Shown: positions 1 through 8,739, counted from the first letter of the stretch. The stretch is DNA of 64,000 nt from Flectobacillus roseus (GCF_030056665.1 NZ_JASHIG010000025.1), one strand, 5' to 3'. Made by a program: numbers and translations. Notes: generated from the sequence alone by a model not told the origin.

Positions 1-1353
1 AATTTTTAAAAGATAAAAAAAATATTAGCTACGCTACTTTTTCTCCTGACAGTAAATGGCTCATCACAAGAGATGATAATTTTAATTACAAAGTCTGGTC
101 TGTACAAACAGGAAAATATCCAGAATTTTTAAAAGATAAAAAAAATATTAGCTACGCTACTTTTTCTCCTGACAGTAAATGGCTCATCACAAGAGATGAT
201 AATTTTAATTACAAAGTCTGGTCTGTACAAACAGGAAAATATTATGACTTTTTAAAGGATGAAAAAAATATTCGCGACGCTACTTTTTCGAAAGATAGTC
301 AATGGCTCATCACAAGAGATGATAATTTTAATTCCAAAGTCTGGTCTGTACAAACAGGAAAATATTATGACTTTTTAAAAGATGAAAAAAATATTAGCGA
401 CGCTACTTTTTCGGAAGATAGTCAATGGCTCATCACAAGAGATGATAATTTTAATTACAAAGTCTGGTCTGTACAAACAGGAAAATATCCAGAATTTTTA
501 AAAGATGAAAAAAATATTAGCGACGCTACTTTTTCGAAAGATAGTCAATGGCTCATCACAAGAGATGATAATTTTAATTACAAAGTCTGGTCTGTACAAA
601 CAGGAAAATATCCAGAATTTTTAAAAGATGAAAAAAATATTCGCGACGCTACTTTTTCGAAAGATAGTCAATGGCTCATCACAAGAGATGATAATTTTAA
701 TTCCAAAGTCTGGTCTGTACAAACAGGAAAATATTATGACTTTTTAAAAGATGAAAAAAATATTCGCGACGCTACTTTTTCGAAAGATAGTCAATGGCTC
801 ATCACAAGAGATGATAATTTTAATTCCAAAGTCTGGTCTGTACAAACAGGAAAATATTATGACTTTTTAAAAGATGAAAAAAATATTAGCGACGCTACTT
901 TTTCGGAAGATAGTCAATGGCTCATCACAAGAGATGATAATTTTAATTACAAAGTCTGGTCTGTACAAACAGGAAAATATCCAGAATTTTTAAAAGATGA
1001 AAAAAATATTAGCTACGCTACTTTTTCGAAAGATAGTCAATGGCTCATCACAAGAGATGTGAATAAAAATTACAAAGTCTGGTCTGTACAAACAGGAAAA
1101 TATCCAGAATTTTTAAAAGATGAAAAAAATATTAGCGACGCTACTTTTTCGAAAGATAGTCAATGGCTCATCACAAGAGATGATAATTTTAATTACAAAG
1201 TCTGGTCTGTACAAACAGGAAAATATCCAGAATTTTTAAAAGATGAAAAAAATATTCGCGACGCTACTTTTTCGGAAGATAGTAAATGGCTCATCACAAG
1301 AGATGTGAATAAAAATTACAAAGTCTGGTCTGTACAAACAGGAAAATATTATG
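1..1353 (+). repeat. Tandem array of eleven 123-bp coding repeats
   Basis: Units begin at 1, 124, 247, 370, 493, 616, 739, 862, 985, 1108 and 1231, with an exact 123-bp period (41 codons). A 132-bp unit begins at 1354. Differences are confined to a handful of codons: DKK/DEK, ISY/ISD/IRD, SPDSK/SKDSQ/SEDSQ, DDNFNY/DDNFNS/DVNKNY and YPE/YYD. The rest is essentially identical at DNA level, which implies very recent expansion or continuing gene conversion. Confidence 0.95.
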
Positions 1354-1859
1354 ACTTTTTAAAAGATGAAAAAAATATTCGCGACGCTACTTTTTCTCCT
1401 GACAGTAAATGGCTGGTAACATGGTATGGTGGATTTCCAAATTATACAGCCAAAGTCTGGTCTCTAGATACAGGAAAATATCCAGACTTTGTAAAAGAAG
1501 AGAGAAATCTTAAAGACGTGACGTTTTCAGAAAATTCCCAATATTTATCCATCAGACTAGAAGGTAGACACCAAGTAAGAACTTACGAAATAGCCACCGG
1601 AAAATTAATCCAAACTTTATGGCTTAATAAAGTACCCGAAGATATTGATATTATAGACAATCGCTATCTATATGTCACCGTAGGCAAAGCGATAGTTAAA
1701 ACAGATTTACAAACAGATCAGGGCAATATCATGAGTTATGGCGATGGTGAAGAGCTAGATTACAAATACGAGGAAATACAGGAATGGATAAAGGTTTTTG
1801 GAGATAAATACCTCTTGCCTCTGGATGAGGAGCTAAAGAAAAAATACGGTATTAAATAA
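1..1859 (+). CDS. WD40 beta-propeller repeat protein, 5' end outside window
   Basis: The reading frame is open from the window edge (first full codon at position 3) to a TAA at 1857-1859, so the true start lies upstream. The visible 618 residues are WD40-type blades with the pattern FSxDSxWLI ... KVWSVxTGKY. Eleven near-identical 41-residue units are followed by a 44-residue unit and one diverged blade (FVKEERNLKDVTFSENSQ). A non-repeat C-terminal tail of roughly 110 residues follows. Such arrays commonly form the sensor half of bacterial STAND NTPases or protease/NTPase conflict proteins; the N-terminal domain cannot be seen, so that is inference. The gene ends 46 bp before a patatin-like phospholipase on the same strand and is probably co-transcribed with it. 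A GTG at 1059 is an internal codon, not a credible start. Confidence 0.85.
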   Translation, partial: FLKDKKNISYATFSPDSKWLITRDDNFNYKVWSVQTGKYPEFLKDKKNISYATFSPDSKWLITRDDNFNYKVWSVQTGKYYDFLKDEKNIRDATFSKDSQWLITRDDNFNSKVWSVQTGKYYDFLKDEKNISDATFSEDSQWLITRDDNFNYKVWSVQTGKYPEFLKDEKNISDATFSKDSQWLITRDDNFNYKVWSVQTGKYPEFLKDEKNIRDATFSKDSQWLITRDDNFNSKVWSVQTGKYYDFLKDEKNIRDATFSKDSQWLITRDDNFNSKVWSVQTGKYYDFLKDEKNISDATFSEDSQWLITRDDNFNYKVWSVQTGKYPEFLKDEKNISYATFSKDSQWLITRDVNKNYKVWSVQTGKYPEFLKDEKNISDATFSKDSQWLITRDDNFNYKVWSVQTGKYPEFLKDEKNIRDATFSEDSKWLITRDVNKNYKVWSVQTGKYYDFLKDEKNIRDATFSPDSKWLVTWYGGFPNYTAKVWSLDTGKYPDFVKEERNLKDVTFSENSQYLSIRLEGRHQVRTYEIATGKLIQTLWLNKVPEDIDIIDNRYLYVTVGKAIVKTDLQTDQGNIMSYGDGEELDYKYEEIQEWIKVFGDKYLLPLDEELKKKYGIK

Positions 1860-1905
1860 TTTGGTATCAACCCTATATACCTTTTAACACTAAACTATAA
1901 TAATT

Positions 1906-3072
1906 ATGACTACTTGGGGAAAATTAGAACATCGTTTTGGGAGAGAACAAAAACGTAAAATTCTTGCCTTAGACGGTGGGGGTATCAGAGGAGTTTTAAC
2001 CTTGGAGATATTGCTAGAACTTGAAAATCAACTAAGAGAGTCTTTGGGAGGTAATCCAGGCTTTAGGCTGTGTGATTTTTTTGATTATATCGGGGGCACA
2101 AGTACTGGAGCTATTATTGCAGCAGGCTTGTCAAGGGGCATGAGTGTAAGCGAGTTGCTTCGTTTCTATGAAGAGAAAGGCGAGGCGATGTTTGATAAAT
2201 CTTTTTTGCTAAAAAAGGTAAAACATTTTTACAATGATGGTCCCTTGCTCAAAGAATTAAAAGAGACTTTTGGAGAAGGTAACATTGATTTAGCAACTGG
2301 GGATTTCAAATCCTTGTTATTAGTCGTGACAATGAACAGAACAACAGACTCTCCTTGGCCAATCACCAATAATCCTTTTGCTAAATACAACCATCCCTCT
2401 CGTCCAGATTGCAATCTTAAAATTCCTCTTTATCAGTTGGTAAGAGCGAGCACTGCTGCGCCAGCTTATTTTAGACCAGAGACACTCCAGTGGGATTCCA
2501 ACAACCCAGAAAAAACATTTGTGTTTGTTGATGGAGGAGTTACGCCATATAATAATCCTGCATTTTTAATGTACAGAATGGCTACACAACCTGCCTACAA
2601 TTTAAACTGGAAAACAGGCGAGAAAGAGTTGTTGATTGTTTCTGTAGGTACAGGCTCTTGCCCAATACCAGGTGTCTATAACAATATTATTAAAGTAGTC
2701 AAAAAGCTTCATAACAACTTGATGTATGCCATGCAAGTAGAACAGGATACAATTTGCCGTACAGTAGGGCGTTGTATTTTTGGAGAACCCATAGATCGAG
2801 AGTTGGGAGACATGATTCCCAAAGACGCTATGGGCAATGAATTACCACTAGATATCGATTTGGATAAATCATTTAGTTATGTGAGATATAATGCAGATAT
2901 TAGCCAATCTGGACTGCATAGAATAGGTCTAGGTCATATTGATAGTGATGAAGTCAGTGCGTTAGATTCAACTAAAAACATATCTGATTTAAAACAAATT
3001 GGTCGTATAGTGGGTAGCACACAGGTAAAGGTAAGTTCACAATTTAAGCATTTTATACCCCAAAATAAGTAA
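1906..3072 (+). CDS. Patatin-like phospholipase
   Basis: 388 residues with all hallmarks of a patatin-fold lipid acyl hydrolase. The glycine-rich oxyanion loop is DGGGIRG (about residues 24-30), the nucleophile elbow GTSTG carries the serine at about 67, and the catalytic aspartate lies in a DGG motif (about residue 213). The family hydrolyses membrane phospholipid acyl chains. Bacterial members act as abortive-infection effectors, for example the CapV type in CBASS. No cyclic-nucleotide synthase is visible here, so CBASS membership is not supported. The gene lies between the WD40 protein and a 184-residue Rossmann-like protein. A plausible role is a membrane-damaging effector controlled by its neighbours; this is inference. 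The following ORF is in the same frame, separated by a single TAA. Confidence 0.9.
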   Translation: MTTWGKLEHRFGREQKRKILALDGGGIRGVLTLEILLELENQLRESLGGNPGFRLCDFFDYIGGTSTGAIIAAGLSRGMSVSELLRFYEEKGEAMFDKSFLLKKVKHFYNDGPLLKELKETFGEGNIDLATGDFKSLLLVVTMNRTTDSPWPITNNPFAKYNHPSRPDCNLKIPLYQLVRASTAAPAYFRPETLQWDSNNPEKTFVFVDGGVTPYNNPAFLMYRMATQPAYNLNWKTGEKELLIVSVGTGSCPIPGVYNNIIKVVKKLHNNLMYAMQVEQDTICRTVGRCIFGEPIDRELGDMIPKDAMGNELPLDIDLDKSFSYVRYNADISQSGLHRIGLGHIDSDEVSALDSTKNISDLKQIGRIVGSTQVKVSSQFKHFIPQNK

Positions 3073-3627
3073 TTGAAATTAAGACATTACATCCTCTTTT
3101 CTGGTCATATGATAGACAGGGAAGACAGAGAAAGCACAAGATTCCCGGAATTTAAAGAAAATGAAGTAATTGAGTCTATGCGTATTCAGCTAGAGGAAAT
3201 CATAGACTCAAATCCAAGTTCTTATGTAGGTATCGCTGGCGCAGCCGCCGGTGGGGATATTATTTTCCATGAAATCCTTATCAAATTAGGAGTATCAAGC
3301 CAACTATATCTAGCTTATCCAAAGGAAGAATACAAAGAAAAATCTGTTTCGTATGCAGGAAATAATTGGATAAAAAGATATGATAATCTAACTCAGTTTC
3401 TACCAGTGTATATTCTTGACAGGGTTGATAATGAATTTGACAATATTTGGGAACAAACCAACCTGTGGATGTTTGAAGAAGCCATCAAATCAGGAAAATC
3501 AAATTTTACACTCCTAGCACTCTGGGATGGCAAAACTGGCGACGGAAAAGGTGGAACATCCCACATGATCAGTATCGCCAAAGAAATAGGTGCAAAAGTG
3601 AAGATTATTGATATTAATCAGGTTTAG
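3073..3627 (+). CDS. Small Rossmann-like (possibly SLOG/TIR-like) protein beside patatin
   Basis: 184 residues. The frame opens with TTG directly after the patatin stop codon and in the same frame; the first ATG (3109) would cut off the hydrophobic first strand HYILFSG, so TTG is preferred. Visible motifs are an N-terminal beta strand followed by GHMID, a glycine-rich segment GAAAGGD, and near the C-terminus LALWDGKTGDGKGGT followed by a helix and a strand ending in IDIN. This suggests a nucleotide- or NAD-derivative-binding Rossmannoid fold, similar to SLOG or nucleoside-deoxyribosyltransferase-like domains of conflict systems. That family assignment is tentative. Expression probably depends on translational coupling with, or readthrough from, the patatin gene. 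Confidence 0.55.
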   Translation: MKLRHYILFSGHMIDREDRESTRFPEFKENEVIESMRIQLEEIIDSNPSSYVGIAGAAAGGDIIFHEILIKLGVSSQLYLAYPKEEYKEKSVSYAGNNWIKRYDNLTQFLPVYILDRVDNEFDNIWEQTNLWMFEEAIKSGKSNFTLLALWDGKTGDGKGGTSHMISIAKEIGAKVKIIDINQV

Positions 3628-3650
3628 AGGTGGGAATATTAAATTTGTAG

Positions 3651-3690
3651 GTTGACCTAATCAAGAGATTTCAAACTTGATTAGGTCAAC
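3651..3690. terminator. Hairpin between convergent genes
   Basis: GTTGACCTAATCAAG (3651-3665) and its perfect reverse complement (3676-3690) form a 15-bp stem around a 10-nt loop. It lies exactly between the ends of the patatin operon and the convergent ROCO-type gene, so it probably terminates transcription from both sides. It lacks a long U tract. Confidence 0.6.
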
Positions 3691-3709
3691 AATAGAAAAA
3701 CATAATTTA

Positions 3710-6460
3710 CTAAACCCTAAAATATATCCTCTTAAATTGCTCAACAACTTTTGTCCAGATAGCATCTCTTTCCTCTGTAGTATTCTGTCTGGCATCGCCG
3801 TCAATTACTTTATCTACAAACAGAGTAATAGCCTTTGCTTTTAGAGCCACATTAAATTGGCCCAAACGAACAGAATCGTTATCTTTTCCATCCACTATAA
3901 AATCGCTCCAATCGCAATCCCTAATTTTTATTGGTACTATTTCTTTGTTATGTTTTATAGCATGTGGCAACTCAGTATCAATAATATAGCCTGTGTTTAA
4001 AAAATCAATACTTACCAAGCATACAAAAATATCACACTCTTCTATTTTCTTAAGTATTGCAGAGTTCCATTCTCCAAATCCCAAATCAGAATCATCGAAG
4101 GTATCAATCAAACTTTGTCGCTTGAGAGGATAAAAGTGCTTTTTAAACTCATCTCGATACTTTACATCACTTTTGGAATAAGAAATAAAAATTTTTTTCA
4201 TGGGATATTTGTCAGGGTCAACAAAAAGTGGAAAATCTCCTTTTCGGAAAAAACATTTAGTTTTACTATCAAAAATCAAATCGCTTGTATTGCCTCTACT
4301 ATCTGTAGTGCTATCAAATAAAAGTAGAGAATTGATATAATGATTATTGGGCGCTTTGATGAGTTTAAGGTGTTTTATGAAATTATCATTTAAGGACTTA
4401 TCGATGAAATCTATTACTTTTTTGATAGCCTCATATCGTTGACTTAAATCTCGATTATTTAAAACAGATAATGATAAAGTGGGCTGTTGTTCAATTATCG
4501 CAAATTCAATCAATAAAAAATTAGATGGGTTGCTGTGTCCCATATCCGTATGTTTTTCCAAATATAAAATAACCTTATTTTTCCAGATAAGGTACTTATA
4601 TTGATTATCGACTCGTTCTTTGGCAATTCTTTCAAAGAACTCAGAAATAATTTGGGTAAGTAATTGTGTATGATAAAATCCAGTAAATTGGTATTTTACA
4701 AATGGTACTTTAAATAGTCTTAATAATAATTTGTCTGCAGGATATTGTGGTTCTATCAAATATTGTGGTACAAGATACTTTTCGCTACTCTCTATCTTAA
4801 AGATCATTTTTTCATAAAGTAGAAACGCAATAATAAAATCAAGATGTTCTACGGCGTTCATATACTTTTTTTTCTCAAGCCACTCTTTTGCGTTTTCTTT
4901 GCTAAAATATCCCTTTCCTAATAAGTTTTCAAGATTTAAAATAGTATAAATCCATTGACTAAACAACGGTAAATTTACAATCACTTTCTTTCCCAGAACT
5001 TCTGGAAAGACTTCCTCATTTTTTGCCTCGCAAAGAAAAATATAATAACTGTCATGCAATATCTTCAACTCAAGCTCGGATACTGTTCCAATATTGCTTT
5101 TTAATAATTTATCTTTGTCTAAAACCGCAGTTTCTTGGTTTTCGTTTTGAATAATTTCTCCCCAAGTTTTAATATCTTCTCTTAGTTGATCGTTTCTAAT
5201 ATCTGTTAATAGCCAATCATCTATAACTTTTTTAAAAGTTATAGAATTCTTAATTTTTGCCCCATTAATTTGCCTTAAAGAGTAATTCCAGAATTCTGAC
5301 ACAACAAATTCTTCTTCGAGTAACTTTTGATTAAGCCTTTGAGGTTTTGCTTTTCCTTTAAGATTTTCTAATAATGCTAATTTGATATTTTTTTGCCTAT
5401 AAAGCTTATTTATATCCTCATTTGTATCGAGTGTTGATATCCGCAAATTTGCATTGACACTGTTTAGCCAATAGCGCTTAGGGAAAATATCATCCGTGCG
5501 CTCTAAATTATTAGCTTGAATATTACCATATTCATCCTTTTGCCCATTCCCAAATATTAACAAATAATTCGCATTGATACTATAAAAAGAAATGTGTGAA
5601 TTGTGATAAAAATCCTGCCCTCCAAAATCAAAGACCTGGATACTAACATCTTCCACCGGTTCATAAGTGAAAATATTAATACCGTGTGTGCTTAATCCAG
5701 TAGCGTAATTGCTATCCAATAATATATCACATAGACTAGTTTTACCGGCCTGAGTATTACCCAAAAGAATAAGTTTTTTCCGTCGAACATTTACTAGCTT
5801 TTTTGTGTAATCGCCTAAGTAGGCTATCAAAACATCGATCTCTTTTCTATTTAAAGTATTGATAAAACTTTCTGGTAATGGATTTTCATCACAAAATAAA
5901 TTGTCTAAATCAATCTTTTGTTCATTTGCAATAAATTTCAGAAATGAAATACTTTTTATCCTATTTCTTGTAAAATTCAAATAGGATAACGACGGTAATA
6001 CGTTTGGTAAAATTAGACTCTTGAGGATACAATAAGAGACATCCAATTTCTTTAAATTTGGAAATTTACCAAGAAGTTTGATTACTTTCAAGTTACCACA
6101 ATGATTAACATTACATTCAATTAAATTTTCAAAATTAACTAAGGTTAATCCAGATAGTTTTTCACTTAGACTCAAATTAATGAAGGTTAGATTTAAAAAC
6201 TCATAAGCCCTAAAAGTTAAAACCTCAATTGAATTACTAGATAGATACAAAACTTTTAAACAACGACTAATTCCTTGTTCACAAAGATTTCTCCAATCTT
6301 CATGCGTGAAATCTATCTTATTAATATGCAATCCCAAAGTATCATCTTCCCAAAAGTATCTCAAATCGGTATTCTCACTACTAAATGAGATTTTTAATAG
6401 CTCAATATTTTCGACTTTATTAAATTGTTGTGAGATTAGATATTTCTCGACTGTATGCAT
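3710..6460 (-). CDS. LRR-Roc-COR-TIR protein (ROCO-type, NLR-like)
   Basis: 916 residues. Residues of about 20-195 form leucine-rich repeats (repeated LxxLxLSxN / LxxLNFTRNxI patterns). A Ras-like Roc GTPase follows, with P-loop GNTQAGKTS (234-242) and a G3 motif DFGGQD (278-283). A COR-like region spans about 430-700. The C-terminus from M754 is a TIR domain: KKIFISYSKSD opening, with the expected catalytic glutamate E830 in the DTELPHA helix. TIR domains of this kind cleave NAD+ or make signalling nucleotides. The architecture (ligand-sensing LRR, regulatory GTPase, toxic TIR) suggests an immune receptor; function is inferred. An FGE-like gene lies 141 bp upstream on the same strand. The start is the first ATG. 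Confidence 0.85.
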   Translation of the reverse strand: MHTVEKYLISQQFNKVENIELLKISFSSENTDLRYFWEDDTLGLHINKIDFTHEDWRNLCEQGISRCLKVLYLSSNSIEVLTFRAYEFLNLTFINLSLSEKLSGLTLVNFENLIECNVNHCGNLKVIKLLGKFPNLKKLDVSYCILKSLILPNVLPSLSYLNFTRNRIKSISFLKFIANEQKIDLDNLFCDENPLPESFINTLNRKEIDVLIAYLGDYTKKLVNVRRKKLILLGNTQAGKTSLCDILLDSNYATGLSTHGINIFTYEPVEDVSIQVFDFGGQDFYHNSHISFYSINANYLLIFGNGQKDEYGNIQANNLERTDDIFPKRYWLNSVNANLRISTLDTNEDINKLYRQKNIKLALLENLKGKAKPQRLNQKLLEEEFVVSEFWNYSLRQINGAKIKNSITFKKVIDDWLLTDIRNDQLREDIKTWGEIIQNENQETAVLDKDKLLKSNIGTVSELELKILHDSYYIFLCEAKNEEVFPEVLGKKVIVNLPLFSQWIYTILNLENLLGKGYFSKENAKEWLEKKKYMNAVEHLDFIIAFLLYEKMIFKIESSEKYLVPQYLIEPQYPADKLLLRLFKVPFVKYQFTGFYHTQLLTQIISEFFERIAKERVDNQYKYLIWKNKVILYLEKHTDMGHSNPSNFLLIEFAIIEQQPTLSLSVLNNRDLSQRYEAIKKVIDFIDKSLNDNFIKHLKLIKAPNNHYINSLLLFDSTTDSRGNTSDLIFDSKTKCFFRKGDFPLFVDPDKYPMKKIFISYSKSDVKYRDEFKKHFYPLKRQSLIDTFDDSDLGFGEWNSAILKKIEECDIFVCLVSIDFLNTGYIIDTELPHAIKHNKEIVPIKIRDCDWSDFIVDGKDNDSVRLGQFNVALKAKAITLFVDKVIDGDARQNTTEERDAIWTKVVEQFKRIYFRV

Positions 6461-6601
6461 TGTTTTAATATAAAATGTGTAATAATGTTATTAATTTACA
6501 TCACAATAAAAGATGTGAAAACTTTTAATAATACACGTACTTTTGTTATAACTATCTAACTGCATTAAACGAAATTCAAACAAAAATCAAACTTAAACCA
6601 A

Positions 6602-7387
6602 CTATCCCTTTTTTGTATGCTGGTAAACTAGACGAAATCCATAGTAATCAAAACTATCCATCGGAGTGGCATCATAACGGCTTGATACTTTACAATTAAG
6701 ATCTGGATAGTAAAAGAAGCCGCCACGAAGAACTTTTCTATCTCTAGATTCTATGAAAGCCGTACCATCTTTTTGAAATTGTGAGTAATCTTCCACATAA
6801 TCATTTTTACACCATTCCGCAACATTTCCTGACATATCATACAACCCTAATGCGTTCGGCTGTTTTAGTCCAACTGGCATTGTTTTATCGTTTGAATTCC
6901 TCCCAAACCAAGCAACGTCAAAAATATTATTGCTACCGGAGAATTTAAATTTAAGTTTATCCCAAACATTACCTCCTCTTGCAGCATATTCCCATTGTGC
7001 TTCTGATGGCAAATCAAAAAGCCCCTTACAAAAAGGATATTTATGAAAAATTTTCAAGTTTAGTTTTTGTAAAAAACAATTATCTCCTTTTGAAATATCA
7101 TCCCATGAAATCATCTCTACTGGCCTATATTTACTTTTAAAAAATGAAGGATTAGCCTCCATAATATAATCATAAAATTGTTGAGTAACTGGATATTTTC
7201 CGATAAAATAACCACTTTTAAATTTAATCGTAAACTCTTTTTCCTTTTCTAATCCACTACTGTTATCACCAATATTAAAAGTGCCTTTTTCTACATATAC
7301 CATTTCTGTATAGTCTAAACCAAAGAGTTTAGTGTCTCCTTTTTCGTTAAATTCTAATAATTCTCCTTCTTTATATTTTATTTTCAT
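6602..7387 (-). CDS. Formylglycine-generating-enzyme-like (SUMF1/FGE-sulfatase) domain protein
   Basis: 261 residues, no signal peptide. Residues of about 28 to the end match the SUMF1/C-type-lectin-like fold: YVEKGTFNIGD, GKYPVTQQFYDYIM, LPSEAQWEYAARGG, NALGLYDMSGNVAEWC, VLRGGFFY and a terminal GFRLV. True FGEs use two cysteines near the C-terminus; here the region reads CKVSSRY, with only the first present, so sulfatase activation is unlikely. FGE-like domains are recurrent in bacterial conflict systems and are targets of diversity-generating retroelements, where they serve as binding modules; no reverse transcriptase is visible. Gene order suggests co-expression with the downstream LRR-Roc-COR-TIR gene. 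Confidence 0.8.
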   Translation of the reverse strand: MKIKYKEGELLEFNEKGDTKLFGLDYTEMVYVEKGTFNIGDNSSGLEKEKEFTIKFKSGYFIGKYPVTQQFYDYIMEANPSFFKSKYRPVEMISWDDISKGDNCFLQKLNLKIFHKYPFCKGLFDLPSEAQWEYAARGGNVWDKLKFKFSGSNNIFDVAWFGRNSNDKTMPVGLKQPNALGLYDMSGNVAEWCKNDYVEDYSQFQKDGTAFIESRDRKVLRGGFFYYPDLNCKVSSRYDATPMDSFDYYGFRLVYQHTKKG

Positions 7388-7954
7388 GGGTTGAATTTTA
7401 AACTAATAAATATAAGAAATTAATGCGTTTTTGAAGTTTTAAAGAACAACTTTTGAAAAAGAAATTGAGTGTATGGATAATGTGAAATAGTATTAATGAT
7501 TATAGCAATAATAATATTGAATCTTTTACATACACAATTTTATAATTTGTAAATGGAATTGGGAAAAGTACGCTTTAGAATTTGATTTTAAATCTGATTT
7601 TACGTAAATCTAAAGAATTGAATAAAATACTGCTTGAGCGTATATTGCTATAAGTGTATTTACCGTTTATAATAATGTTATCCTAATTTTAGTTTAAAGG
7701 CTGAAATAGTAAAATTTCAAATAACTGACGAATTGGTAGCAAAAAACAACTTCTTACGGACAATATTTAACCAGGGAATTTGTGTTTTGCTACCATTTTG
7801 ATTTGTTCACAAAATCAACAAAGCAAGTAAAATAAAACTTTGGTAATTGGTACAAGTTTTATTTCGATTTTATGAGGACTGAATAAGACTCATATGATGC
7901 AAAGTTCATGTACCATATAAGGGTCGATTAAAGTACAAAGTATTACAAATAAGA

Positions 7955-7984
7955 AAAGCCCTCCAGTAAAACCGAAGGACTTTC
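7955..7984. terminator. Imperfect terminator-like hairpin
   Basis: An imperfect stem (AAAGCCCTCC-like arm pairing with GAAGGACTTT) around a short A-rich loop lies in the long intergenic region. Its gene of origin is unclear. Confidence 0.3.
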
Positions 7985-8060
7985 TAATTAATAGTTCTAC
8001 ACCTATTGTATTTAAAACGAACTAAATCAAATAACGTCACACAAGTAACAAATTTTTATT

Positions 8061-8129
8061 TTTTGGTAGCAAAAAAGTAATGGCCAGCTCTACCGAATAC
8101 AACTGTTGTAGTTGTTTTTGCTACCAAAA
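8061..8129. repeat. 15-bp inverted repeat around GGTAGCAAAAA
   Basis: TTTTGGTAGCAAAAA at 8061-8075 is the exact reverse complement of 8115-8129. The 39-bp spacer would make a cruciform or a two-site operator upstream of the 8203 gene. Confidence 0.6.
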
Positions 8130-8202
8130 ATTTCTCAAGCTTTACCTGAGCAGGACGATATCAAGAATTATTAAACTAACCATTGCTACCAAAACCCCTA
8201 AA

Positions 8203-8739
8203 ATGAAAAAGACACTCTTCATTATCGCAACAATTGTATTAGCAGTAATCACCTACCTCATTGGAAAATCCAGAGGATGGTGGAATTTATTTTCTCCCAC
8301 CGATTCATCTAATACAGAAGAAAAGAAGTCATCAAATACTAAACTTACCAACAAATTTAGAAACCTTGATTCCAGTATCAATGAGTATGGAGTAGATTTA
8401 GCAACCATCGTTGATAACTGGAATGGTAAAAATGTGTATGAAAAAAAAGACGGAAAATCAGCACAAGAATATCATCCTATGGCAATAGGTTTTTTAGAAG
8501 ATGGTACTATAGTCTACAAATACAAAATTTATGGCGAATGGATATATGATTCAGAGCCATTTACAGCTTCATATACTTACAACTATAATGAATATGGAGT
8601 AGATACGAATACAATACTTGCTGTTTATGCTGGCAATGATATTTATGCCTATAAAATAGATACTAACAAGACTGATGAATATGGATACCTGTATGATGGT
8701 AGGCCTGTATATAAACAAGGGGAGTACTACCAATGGTGA
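8203..8739 (+). CDS. Small membrane-anchored hypothetical protein
   Basis: 178 residues from ATG at 8203. The open frame extends up to 8080, but the upstream part crosses an inverted repeat and does not look coding, whereas MKKTLFIIATIVLAVITYLIG is a convincing start with one transmembrane segment (about residues 4-21). The rest is a polar, tyrosine-rich domain facing the outside. It contains two related segments, NEYGVDLATIVDNWNGKNVY and NEYGVDTNTILAVYAGNDIY, and a DGRPVYKQGEYYQW tail. No family is recognised. It stands alone between the gene-poor region and a transposase remnant. Confidence 0.6.
   Translation: MKKTLFIIATIVLAVITYLIGKSRGWWNLFSPTDSSNTEEKKSSNTKLTNKFRNLDSSINEYGVDLATIVDNWNGKNVYEKKDGKSAQEYHPMAIGFLEDGTIVYKYKIYGEWIYDSEPFTASYTYNYNEYGVDTNTILAVYAGNDIYAYKIDTNKTDEYGYLYDGRPVYKQGEYYQW

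Larger units (their letters stand above)
7388..8202. other. Gene-poor intergenic region with repeated GGTAGCAAAA words
   Basis: About 815 bp without a convincing gene. It carries a terminator-like imperfect hairpin at 7955-7984 and five copies of GGTAGCAA/TTGCTACC (7735, 7787, 8065, 8118, 8183). Two of these form a 15-bp inverted repeat (8061-8075 and 8115-8129) just upstream of the next gene. Confidence 0.6.

Noticed and set aside
1..1353. Tandem repeats considered as a CRISPR array
   Set aside because: Units are 123 bp, contiguous without unique spacers, and form an open coding frame for WD40 blades.
1059..1859. Separate gene starting at GTG 1059
   Set aside because: The same frame is open to the window edge through identical repeats; the GTG is an internal valine codon.
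1906..3072. CBASS assignment for the patatin gene
   Set aside because: No CD-NTase, E2/E1, HORMA or TRIP13 gene is in the window.
3393..3581. Antisense frame over the Rossmann-like gene
   Set aside because: Antisense shadow with no domain, as for the other short frames opposite large genes.
6602..7387. Diversity-generating retroelement target
   Set aside because: The fold fits, but no reverse transcriptase, template repeat or accessory gene was seen nearby.
8080..8202. N-terminal extension of the small membrane protein
   Set aside because: The 41 codons run across an inverted repeat and are cysteine/serine-rich without family look; the next ATG starts a clear transmembrane signal.
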